A stretch of DNA of 5,918 nt from a bacterium HR12 (GTDB lineage Bacteria > Actinomycetota > UBA4738 > HRBIN12). The notes beneath the pieces were generated by a model. That model had not been told where the DNA came from, searched no databases, and saw only the letters and a list, made by a program, of their open reading frames with translations. Both the position numbers and the translations under genes were made by a program. The stretch spans positions 1 to 5,918 of the forward strand of contig BEHO01000088.1 in assembly GCA_002898915.1 (NCBI GenBank), in the 5' to 3' direction. This document shows, in pieces, positions 1-5,766 of the stretch. Each line of letters opens with the position of its first letter. The stretch's first letter is position 1.

Positions 1-60
1 AGTCCGCTCTTCACGCTGGCCTCCGATTGAACGGCGGTTCGACGGGCTGGCGGAAGGATA

Positions 61-72
61 CCGACCGGTCGG
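61..72. promoter_or_regulatory. Perfect 12-bp palindrome, possible operator
   Basis: CCGACCGGTCGG is its own reverse complement over all 12 bases. It lies about 40 bp upstream of the candidate -35 box of fdhD. Palindromes with a GACCGGTC core occur among operators of TetR-family repressors in high-GC bacteria, so an operator is plausible. No regulator gene is visible in the window, and short GC-only palindromes also arise by chance in such DNA. Confidence 0.3.
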
Positions 73-83
73 GGCCACGACCG

Positions 84-96
84 TGACCTGGGGTCA
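84..96. promoter_or_regulatory. Inverted repeat TGACC-N3-GGTCA, possible operator
   Basis: TGACC at 84-88 and GGTCA at 92-96 are perfect reverse complements around a 3-base spacer. The repeat sits just upstream of the candidate -35 box at 112, where an activator or repressor could bind. The match is only 5 bp per arm, so chance is a serious alternative. Confidence 0.22.
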
Positions 97-111
97 TCGA
101 ACCGGGACCGC

Positions 112-140
112 TGGACCGAGCGGCCGCGAGCCCGTACCCT
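112..140 (+). promoter_or_regulatory. Candidate leaderless promoter of fdhD
   Basis: TGGACC at 112-117 resembles a -35 TTGACA box in four of six positions. A 17-bp spacer separates it from TACCCT at 135-140, a common form of the actinobacterial -10 box. The fdhD ATG at 147 lies six bases after that box, which is where transcription would be expected to start. No Shine-Dalgarno sequence is visible before the ATG. Together this suggests a leaderless mRNA, inferred from motif and spacing only. Confidence 0.4.
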
Positions 141-146
141 CGACGC

Positions 147-992
147 ATGAGCTCCGCGTCGGAACCCCTCCGTCGGCCGGTGGCCCGCCGGCGGATCCTC
201 GCCGTCCGCGACGGCCGGGAGTCCTGGCGCCCGGACGACCTCGCCGCCGAGGAGCCGATGGAGATCCGGGTGCAGGGGCCCGTGGGTCCGGCCGTGCCGG
301 TCGCGGTCACGATGCGGACGCCCGGCGCCGACTTCGAGCTCGCCGCGGGGTTCCTGTTCACCGAGGGTCTGGTCGACGACCCCGCCGAGATCCGTCGCGT
401 GAGCTACTGCGAGGATCTCCCCGCCGATGAGCAGCGGTACAACGTGGTCACGGTCCGGCTCGCCCGCCCCTTCGACCCCGAGCTCGTGCGGCGGAGCTCG
501 TACGTCTCGTCCTCCTGCGGGGTCTGCGGCAAGGCGAGCCTGGAGGCGGTGGTCGTGCGGTGCCCGGCGATCGCCCCGGGGCCGGTGGTGAAGGCCGAGG
601 TCCTGGCCGGGCTGCCGGGAGCGCTCCGCGCGGCACAGCGGGTGTTCGACCGCACCGGCGGCCTCCACGCGGCGGGGCTCTTCGCGCCGGACGGCACCCT
701 CCTCGCGGCCCGCGAGGACGTGGGGCGGCACAACGCGGTGGACAAGGTGATCGGGCACGCGGTGCTCGCCGGCGACCTGCCGCTCGCCGGTCGGATCCTG
801 CAGGTGTCGGGGCGCCTGTCCTTCGAGATCGTGCAGAAGGCGGCGCGGGCGGGCGTGCCGATCCTGGCGGCGGTGAGCGCGCCGTCGAGCCTCGCCGTGG
901 AGGCCGCCGAGGAGCTCGGCGTCACGGTCGTGGGGTTCGTGCGGGAGGGCGGGTTCAACGTCTACGCCCACGCCGAGCGCGTCGCGCGCTGA
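147..992 (+). CDS. fdhD: FdhD, formate dehydrogenase sulfurtransferase/accessory protein
   Basis: A 281-residue cytoplasmic protein, the usual FdhD length. FdhD carries sulfur from the cysteine desulfurase IscS to the Mo-bisMGD cofactor, giving the terminal sulfido ligand that formate dehydrogenases need. Family landmarks are all visible: MRTPGADFELAAGFLFTEG near residues 56-74, the sulfur-carrying pair Cys124-x-x-Cys127 in SSSCGVCGKAS, GGLHAAGLF, REDVGRHNAVDKVIG, and the C-terminal SGRLSFEIVQKAARAGVPI block. The ATG at 147 is chosen because the predicted -10 box sits six bases before it; no ribosome binding site is seen. The gene lies 93 bp upstream of the catalytic subunit, matching its role in maturing that enzyme. 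A hairpin after its stop and a separate ribosome binding site for fdhA suggest the two may be partly independent in expression. No key residue is missing. Confidence 0.96.
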   Translation: MSSASEPLRRPVARRRILAVRDGRESWRPDDLAAEEPMEIRVQGPVGPAVPVAVTMRTPGADFELAAGFLFTEGLVDDPAEIRRVSYCEDLPADEQRYNVVTVRLARPFDPELVRRSSYVSSSCGVCGKASLEAVVVRCPAIAPGPVVKAEVLAGLPGALRAAQRVFDRTGGLHAAGLFAPDGTLLAAREDVGRHNAVDKVIGHAVLAGDLPLAGRILQVSGRLSFEIVQKAARAGVPILAAVSAPSSLAVEAAEELGVTVVGFVREGGFNVYAHAERVAR

Positions 993-1011
993 CGCCCGGG
1001 GTCCGTTGCGC

Positions 1012-1035
1012 CCCGTGCGCGAGGGACCGCACGGG
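1012..1035 (+). terminator. Strong hairpin between fdhD and fdhA, possible terminator or attenuator
   Basis: CCCGTGCG at 1012-1019 pairs perfectly with CGCACGGG at 1028-1035 around an 8-base loop. It begins 19 bases after the fdhD stop codon. No T-run follows, so it is not a classical intrinsic terminator; hairpins without a U-tract are reported as weak terminators or RNA-stability elements in high-GC bacteria. It could partly insulate fdhD from the structural genes or protect a processed mRNA end. Confidence 0.35.
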
Positions 1036-1050
1036 AGCGTGGCGGCGCCG

Positions 1051-1056
1051 TAGGAT
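1051..1056 (+). promoter_or_regulatory. Possible -10 box for the fdhA operon
   Basis: TAGGAT fits the actinobacterial -10 pattern TAnnnT and lies downstream of the hairpin at 1012-1035, leaving a leader of roughly 20 bases that contains the fdhA ribosome binding site. No good -35 box is found 16-18 bases upstream (the bases there fall in the right arm of the hairpin), so the call is weak. An alternative is that fdhA is reached only by transcription from the fdhD promoter. Confidence 0.25.
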
Positions 1057-1069
1057 GATGGCACCCGCG

Positions 1070-1078
1070 AGGAAGGAG
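1070..1078 (+). promoter_or_regulatory. Strong Shine-Dalgarno that fixes the fdhA start
   Basis: AGGAAGGAG ends seven bases before the GTG at 1086. It is the best ribosome binding site in the window and decides the fdhA start. The ATG triplets at 1055 and 1058 are not in the fdhA frame. It therefore shows that the catalytic polypeptide truly begins here, without the Fe4S4 domain normally found at the N-terminus of this family. Confidence 0.75.
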
Positions 1079-1085
1079 CGAGGAC

Positions 1086-3011
1086 GTGGGTGACGGAACG
1101 CGCCTCACCGAGCCGCTCGTCCGCGACGGCGGCGTGCTCCGCACGGCGACCTGGGACGAGGCCCTCGACCGGGCCGCCGCCGGGCTGCGTGCGGCCGTCG
1201 AGCGGAACGGCGGCGACGGGGTCGGGCTGTTCAGCTGCTCCAAGGCCACGAACGAGATGAACTTCGTCGCCCAGAAGTTCATGCGTCAGGTCCTTCGGAG
1301 CAACAACATCGACAGCTGCAACCGCACCTGACACGCTCCCAGCGTCGTCGGTCTGGCGACGGTGTTCGGAGCGGGAGGCGGGACCAGCTCGTACGAGGAG
1401 GTCGAGCACACCGACCTCATCGTGCTGTGGGGTTCGAACGCGCGCGAGACGCACCCCATCTTCTTCCACCACGTCCTGCGGGGGATCCGGAACGGGGCGC
1501 GCCTGATCGTCGTGGACCCCAGGCGGACGTCCTCGGCGGCCTGGGCCGACCTCTGGCTCGGGATCGACGTCGGCTCGGACATCGCGCTCGCGAACGCCGT
1601 AGGCCGCGAGATCATCGTGAACGGCCTCCACAACGAGACCTTCATCGAGCGCGCCACGACCGGCTTCGAGGCCTACCGGGACTCGGTGATGGAGTGGACG
1701 CTCGAGCGCGCCGAGCGCGTCACGGGGGTGCCGGCCGCGGCGATCCGGGAGCTCGCCCACGCCTACGCGAGGGCCGACCGGGCCATCCTCTGCTGGACCC
1801 TCGGCATCACCGAGCACCACAACGCCGTCGACAACGTGCTCGCGCTCATCAACCTCGGGCTGCTGTGCGGCCACGTCGGCCGGTACGGGAGCGGGCTGAA
1901 CCCGCTGCGCGGCCAGAACAACGTGCAGGGCGGCGGCGACATGGGCGCGATCCCGAACAAGCTCCCCGGCTTCCAGGACATCGAGCGGGACGCCGAGGCT
2001 CGGGCGCGGTTCGAGGCGGCCTGGGGGGTCCCCATCAGGCCCCGGTACGGGTGGAACATCACCCAGATGTTCGAGGCCATGGAGCGGGGAGAGCTCACGG
2101 CCCTGTACGTGATCGGGGAGAACCCCGCCGTCTCCGAGGCCGACGCGGGGCGGATCAAGCGCCTGCTCGCCTCGCGCGAGACCCTCATCGTGCAGGACAT
2201 CTTCATGACGAAGACGGCGGAGATGGCGCACGTGGTGCTGCCGGCCGCCGTGGCGGCGGTCGAGTCCGAGGGCACCGTCACGAACAGCGAGCGCCGCGTC
2301 CAGCGGGTCCGCAAGGCTCTGGATCCGCCGGGGAACGCCCGGGACGACATCTGGATCATCGCGCAGCTCGCGAAGCGGCTCGGCTTCGACTGGGGTGAGG
2401 TCACGCCGCGCTCGGCCTGGGACGAGCTGCGCTCGCTCTCCCCGATGCACCGGGGCATGACGTACGAGCGGCTCGAGGAGCTTGGGGGGATCCAGTGGCC
2501 CTGCCCGAGCGAGGACCATCCTGGCACGAAGTTCCTCCACGCCCGGCTCTGGGAGGAGGACCCCGCCCGGCGCGGACCGGCGGCCCCGTTCTCCGTCACG
2601 CCCTTCGAACCTCCCGTGGACGAGCTCACCGAGGAGTTCCCGCTCCGGCTCACGACCGGTCGCCGCCTGGACTCGTACAACACGGGGGTGCAGACGAGCC
2701 GGTACCGCTCGCCGCTCCGCCTCGGCGGGGCGATCGAGGTGTCGCCCGAGGACGCCGAGCGCCTCGGCCTGCGGGAGGGCGAGGTGGTGCGGGTGAGCTC
2801 CCGTCGGGGGTCGGTCCGCGCGCCGGTCCACATCGACCGCGGACTCCGCCCGGGGCTCGTCTTCATGACCCTCCATCATCCCGAGGAGGTCGAGACCAAC
2901 CTGCTCACCATCGAGGCCACGGACCCGAAGTCGGGGACGGCGGAGTTCAAAGCCGCGGCGGTCAGGATCGAGAAGCTCCCCGCGGGGGGCGCGGCGGCCG
3001 GGGGGTCCTGA
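1086..3011 (+). CDS. fdhA: Selenocysteine formate dehydrogenase, catalytic molybdopterin subunit lacking the N-terminal Fe4S4 domain
   Basis: A 641-residue protein if the UGA at 1329-1331 (codon 82) is read as selenocysteine. It catalyses reversible formate oxidation to CO2 at Mo- or W-bisMGD. The active site is CNRT-Sec82-His83-APSVVGL, the standard formate dehydrogenase block, and the frame continues unbroken after the UGA into FGAGGGTSSYEE and LIVLWGSNARETHP. Arg275 in NPLRGQNNVQGGGDMG matches the catalytic Arg333 of E. coli FdhF. Later come GENPAVSEADA, EGTVTNSERRVQR, and a dinucleotide-binding C-terminal domain from about residue 518 (FPLRLTTGRRLDSYNTG) to the end. The start is GTG with a strong ribosome binding site. 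The protein opens directly with the linker RLTEPLVRDGG: the CxxCxxxC Fe4S4 domain that normally comes first is absent and sits instead at the end of the protein encoded at 4843-5766. No Tat signal is seen, so it is probably cytoplasmic. The next gene starts two bases after the stop. Confidence 0.93.
1334..1373 (+). promoter_or_regulatory. Bacterial SECIS element within fdhA
   Basis: Directly after the UGA at 1329-1331 the mRNA can form a two-part hairpin. A lower stem of 6 bp pairs CGCTCC (1334-1339) with GGAGCG (1368-1373). An upper stem of 7 bp pairs 1343-1349 with 1355-1361, including one G-U pair, and closes on the loop GGUCU at 1350-1354. The E. coli fdhF SECIS, as remembered, presents the same GGUCU bases exactly 18 nt after its UGA, and the spacing here is also 18 nt. 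SelB with Sec-tRNA binds this loop to decode the UGA. The sequence also codes for the conserved HAPSVVGL active-site segment. Confidence 0.88.
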
Positions 3012-3013
3012 CG

Positions 3014-4846
3014 GTGGACCTGCACCCGATGTCCGCGTCCCCGAGCGACGTCGAGCGGGCGGCCGTCGACGCCGTGCTCGGGCCGCCCGGGGACGGCGAC
3101 GGCCGGGTCGTGCGGGGCGGTCGCGAGGTTCGCGGGCGCCGGCACCTGCTCCTCCCGGCGCTCCGGGCCCTCCAGGCCCGGGCGGGATGGGTGAGCCCGG
3201 GCGGCCTCGCGTACGTGTCGGAGCGGCTGGGGGTCCCTCCGGCCGAGGCCTACGGGGTGGCGAGCTTCTACGCGATGCTCTCGACGCGGCCGCGTCCGCC
3301 CGCGGTGCTGCACCTGTGCGAGGACCTCGCCTGCCGCCTGGCCGGGGCCGAGGAGCTCGCCGCCGAGCTGGAGCGGCTCCACGGGCCCGAGGGCGAGGAC
3401 CGGGACGGTCGGACCTGGCTCCGGAGCCCCTGCCTCGGCCTGTGCGAGCGGGCACCGGCGGCCCTGGCGGTCCACGCGGGGGAGCGACCGAGGGAGGTCG
3501 CGTGCGCGCCCCTCGGCCAGACGGAGCTCGCGGCGTTCCTCGCCGGCGGGGACGTCGACGGAGGGGTCGGTCCCGCGCCCATCTCGGCCCCGCAGACGGC
3601 CGACCCCGAGGGGTGGGCGTCCCTCGTCCTCCTCCGGAGGGTGGGGCGGGTGGACCCGGGCTCCCTGGACGACTACCGCGCGCACGGCGGCTACGAGGCG
3701 CTCCGCACGGCGGTGGCGCTCGGTCCCCAGGGGGTGATCCGAGAGCTGAAGGACGCCAAGCTCCTCGGGCGCGGGGGCGCCGCGTTCCCCACGGGCCTGA
3801 AGTGGGAGCTCGTCGCCCAGCAGCCCGTCCGGCCCCACTACGTGGTGGCCAACGCCGACGAGTCCGAGCCCGGGACCTTCAAGGACCGGGTGCTCATGGA
3901 GCACGACCCGTTCGCCCTGATCGAGGCGCTCACGATCGCCGGGTTCACGGCGGGGGCCGAGCGGGGGTACGTGTACCTGCGCGGCGAGTACCCGCACGCG
4001 TTCGAGGCGCTGGAGCGCGCCGTCGCGGCGGCGCGGGCCCGCGGGTTCCTCGGCCCGGACGTGATGGGGGCCGGATTCGCCTTCGACATCGAGATCCGCC
4101 GCGGCGCCGGTGCCTACATCGCCGGCGAGGAGACGGCGCTGTTCAACTCGATCGAGGGGCGACGTGCCGAGCCCCGGAACAAGCCGCCCTTCCCGGCGAC
4201 CCATGGGCTGTTCGGCAAGCCCACCGTCATCAACAACGTCGAGACCCTCGTGAACGTGCTCGAGGTCCTGCGGGTCGGTGGGCCGGCCTACGCGGAGGTG
4301 GGGACGGCGGAGTCCACCGGGACGCGCCTGTTCTGCGTCTCGGGGGACGTGGGTCGGCCGGGGGTGTACGAGGTGCCCTGCGGGACCCACCTCGCGGAGC
4401 TGCTGACGCTCGCCGGCGGCGTGCGCGGGGGCGGACGCCCGAAGGCGGTCCTGCTCGGCGGGGCCGCGGGCGCCTTCGTGGGACCCGAGGACCTCGAGCT
4501 CCCCCTCTCGTTCGAGTCGGCGCGCGAGGCCGGGGTGACGCTCGGCTCGGGGGTCGTGATGGTCTTCGGCGAGGGCGCGGACCTCGTCGACGCCGTGCTG
4601 CGGATCGCGGCCTTCTTCCGGGACGAGTCCTGCGGGCAGTGCGTGCCGTGCCGGGTCGGGACCGTCCGGCAGGAGGAGGCGCTGCGCCGGCTCGCGTCCG
4701 GCCGCACGCTGGGGACGCGCGAGGACGAGCTCGCCCTCCTCGCGGACGTCGCGCAGGTGATGCGCGACGCGTCCATCTGTGGGCTCGGCCAGACGGCCGC
4801 GAACGCGGTGTGGTCGGCGATCTCGCGTCTGGGGGTGTTCGGATGA
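3014..4846 (+). CDS. NuoE-NuoF (FdsG-FdsB type) fusion, NADH/FMN diaphorase subunit
   Basis: A 610-residue fusion of two subunits that are separate in most NAD-dependent formate dehydrogenases. Residues about 1-185 are a NuoE/FdsG thioredoxin-like [2Fe-2S] domain with ligands Cys102, Cys107, Cys140 and Cys144. Residues about 195-610 are a NuoF/FdsB domain with the nucleotide and FMN site (GRGGAAFPTGLKW from residue 252), NADESEPGTFKDR, GAGAYIAGEETAL and INNVETLVN, and a [4Fe-4S] site at Cys540, Cys543, Cys546 (ESCGQCVPC) and Cys589. It should pass electrons between the iron-sulfur subunit and NAD(H) in the cytoplasm. The fused NuoF part has no extra ferredoxin tail. The GTG at 3014 follows the fdhA stop by two bases, suggesting translational coupling; an ATG at 3029 with GGTGGA upstream is an alternative that shortens the protein by five residues. 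The gene overlaps the next by four bases (ATGA). NADP+ instead of NAD+, or a role in electron bifurcation, cannot be excluded from motifs. Confidence 0.93.
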   Translation: MDLHPMSASPSDVERAAVDAVLGPPGDGDGRVVRGGREVRGRRHLLLPALRALQARAGWVSPGGLAYVSERLGVPPAEAYGVASFYAMLSTRPRPPAVLHLCEDLACRLAGAEELAAELERLHGPEGEDRDGRTWLRSPCLGLCERAPAALAVHAGERPREVACAPLGQTELAAFLAGGDVDGGVGPAPISAPQTADPEGWASLVLLRRVGRVDPGSLDDYRAHGGYEALRTAVALGPQGVIRELKDAKLLGRGGAAFPTGLKWELVAQQPVRPHYVVANADESEPGTFKDRVLMEHDPFALIEALTIAGFTAGAERGYVYLRGEYPHAFEALERAVAAARARGFLGPDVMGAGFAFDIEIRRGAGAYIAGEETALFNSIEGRRAEPRNKPPFPATHGLFGKPTVINNVETLVNVLEVLRVGGPAYAEVGTAESTGTRLFCVSGDVGRPGVYEVPCGTHLAELLTLAGGVRGGGRPKAVLLGGAAGAFVGPEDLELPLSFESAREAGVTLGSGVVMVFGEGADLVDAVLRIAAFFRDESCGQCVPCRVGTVRQEEALRRLASGRTLGTREDELALLADVAQVMRDASICGLGQTAANAVWSAISRLGVFG

Positions 4847-5766
4847 AGGTGCCGGTGGCGCCGCCGCGGCGGCTGGTGGAGGTGGAGATCGACGGGCGGA
4901 GCGTGCGGGTCCCCGAGGGCTCGACGATCCTCCAGGCGTGTCGGGCCGAGGGGATCGAGACCCCCACGATCTGCTACGCGGAGAACCTCACCCCGGTGAA
5001 CGTGTGCCGCGTGTGCGTGGTGGAGGTCGAGGGCGCCCGGGCGCTGGTGCCGGCCTGCTCGCGCACGGTGGAGCCGGGGATGAAGGTGCGGACGGACACG
5101 GAGCGCGTCCGTCGTTCGCGGCGGCTGGTGCTCGAGTTCCTGGCCTCGAGCGTGGACCTCTCCCTCGCGCCGGACCTCCACCGGTGGCAGGAGGTGTACG
5201 AGGCGCACCCGGAACGCTTCGGGGCCCTCATGGAGCCCGCCGCGGAGGGCGAGCGCGATGGCCGCGAGCCCGGACGCCACGTGCCCGTGGAGCCGGGCAC
5301 GGCCGAGACGGTGGCCCAGCCGGTGAAGATCGACAACGACCTCTACGTCCGCGACTACGCGCGCTGCGTGCTGTGCTACCGGTGCGTGGAGGCGTGCGGC
5401 GACGACGCCCAGGGCACGTACGCGATCGCCGTCGCCGGACGGGGGTTCGACGCCCGGATCTCGACCGAGTTCGCGGTGCCCCTGCCGGAGTCCGCCTGCG
5501 TCTACTGCGGGAACTGCATCGGCGTGTGCCCCACCGGCGCGCTCATGTTCAAGACCGAGCACGACCTCCGACGGGAGGGCCGGTGGGACGAGGCGCGCCA
5601 GACGGTGACCACGACGGTCTGCCCGTACTGCGGGGTGGGGTGCAACCTGGAGCTCCACGTCCAGGACGGCGAGATCGTGAAGGTGACGTCGCCCGCCGAC
5701 CACGACGTGACGAGCGGGCACCTGTGCATCAAGGGACGGTTCGGGTTCACGTTCACGCGGGCCTGA
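4843..5766 (+). CDS. Iron-sulfur subunit equal to the N-terminal half of FdsA, ending in the detached Fe4S4 domain of the catalytic subunit
   Basis: A 307-residue electron-transfer protein. In order: a [2Fe-2S] ferredoxin domain (Cys44, Cys55, Cys58, Cys72); a cysteine-free stretch (73-174) where NuoG and FdsA usually carry a His-Cys3 [4Fe-4S] site; a two-cluster ferredoxin domain (Cys175/178/181/185 and Cys219/222/225/229); then CPYCGVGC with Cys260, Cys263, Cys267 and Cys295, plus Lys297 in LCIKGRFGF. This last part is the Fe4S4 domain that normally starts the catalytic chain of formate dehydrogenases; Lys297 corresponds to Lys44 of E. coli FdhF, which bridges the cluster and the pterin. 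The protein ends a few residues later, exactly where fdhA at 1086 picks up the family sequence (RLTEPLVR). Its ATG overlaps the previous stop as ATGA, and its stop overlaps the likely mobA start. It should sit between FdhA and the NuoEF fusion in one cytoplasmic complex. The combined length with FdhA, 948 residues, is close to that of intact FdsA proteins. Confidence 0.92.
   Translation: MKVPVAPPRRLVEVEIDGRSVRVPEGSTILQACRAEGIETPTICYAENLTPVNVCRVCVVEVEGARALVPACSRTVEPGMKVRTDTERVRRSRRLVLEFLASSVDLSLAPDLHRWQEVYEAHPERFGALMEPAAEGERDGREPGRHVPVEPGTAETVAQPVKIDNDLYVRDYARCVLCYRCVEACGDDAQGTYAIAVAGRGFDARISTEFAVPLPESACVYCGNCIGVCPTGALMFKTEHDLRREGRWDEARQTVTTTVCPYCGVGCNLELHVQDGEIVKVTSPADHDVTSGHLCIKGRFGFTFTRA

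Larger units (their letters stand above)
1..146. other. Upstream intergenic region, no supported gene
   Basis: No convincing gene is seen in this stretch. Frame 1 reads SPLFTLASD and stops at the TGA at 28-30, which could be the last codons of a gene upstream of the window, but nine residues cannot be identified. The remainder holds two short inverted repeats (61-72 and 84-96) and a candidate promoter (112-140) directly before fdhD. Open frames crossing this region on both strands look like by-products of the high GC content. Confidence 0.4.

Noticed and set aside
1329..1331. fdhA as a pseudogene or a gene split by a nonsense mutation
   Set aside because: The stop is UGA, it sits at the known selenocysteine position of formate dehydrogenases, and a well-formed SECIS hairpin follows with the loop at the expected spacing.
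1763..2866. Long minus-strand open frame (367 codons) opposite fdhA
   Set aside because: The product is rich in Arg, Ser and Pro with no recognisable motif, and it lies fully opposite a strongly conserved gene. Such antisense frames are expected at this GC content.
1362..3011. A separate 549-residue molybdopterin oxidoreductase starting at GTG 1362
   Set aside because: This start lies within the SECIS and the conserved active-site segment, has no ribosome binding site, and would leave out Sec82 and His83. It is the continuation of the gene that starts at 1086.
2876..4390. Long minus-strand open frame (504 codons) opposite the NuoEF fusion
   Set aside because: The product is a low-complexity Arg/Pro/Gly/Glu mixture without domain features, mirroring codon bias on the coding strand.
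3187..4842. Second plus-strand frame running through the NuoEF region into the Fe-S gene
   Set aside because: Before 4843 this frame reads as Arg/Gly-rich nonsense, whereas the overlapping frame has clear NuoE and NuoF motifs. Only the part from the ATG at 4843 is real.
4288..5721. Long minus-strand open frame (477 codons) opposite the Fe-S subunit
   Set aside because: The product is rich in His, Arg and Ala with no known motif; the plus strand here has well-conserved cluster-binding cysteines.
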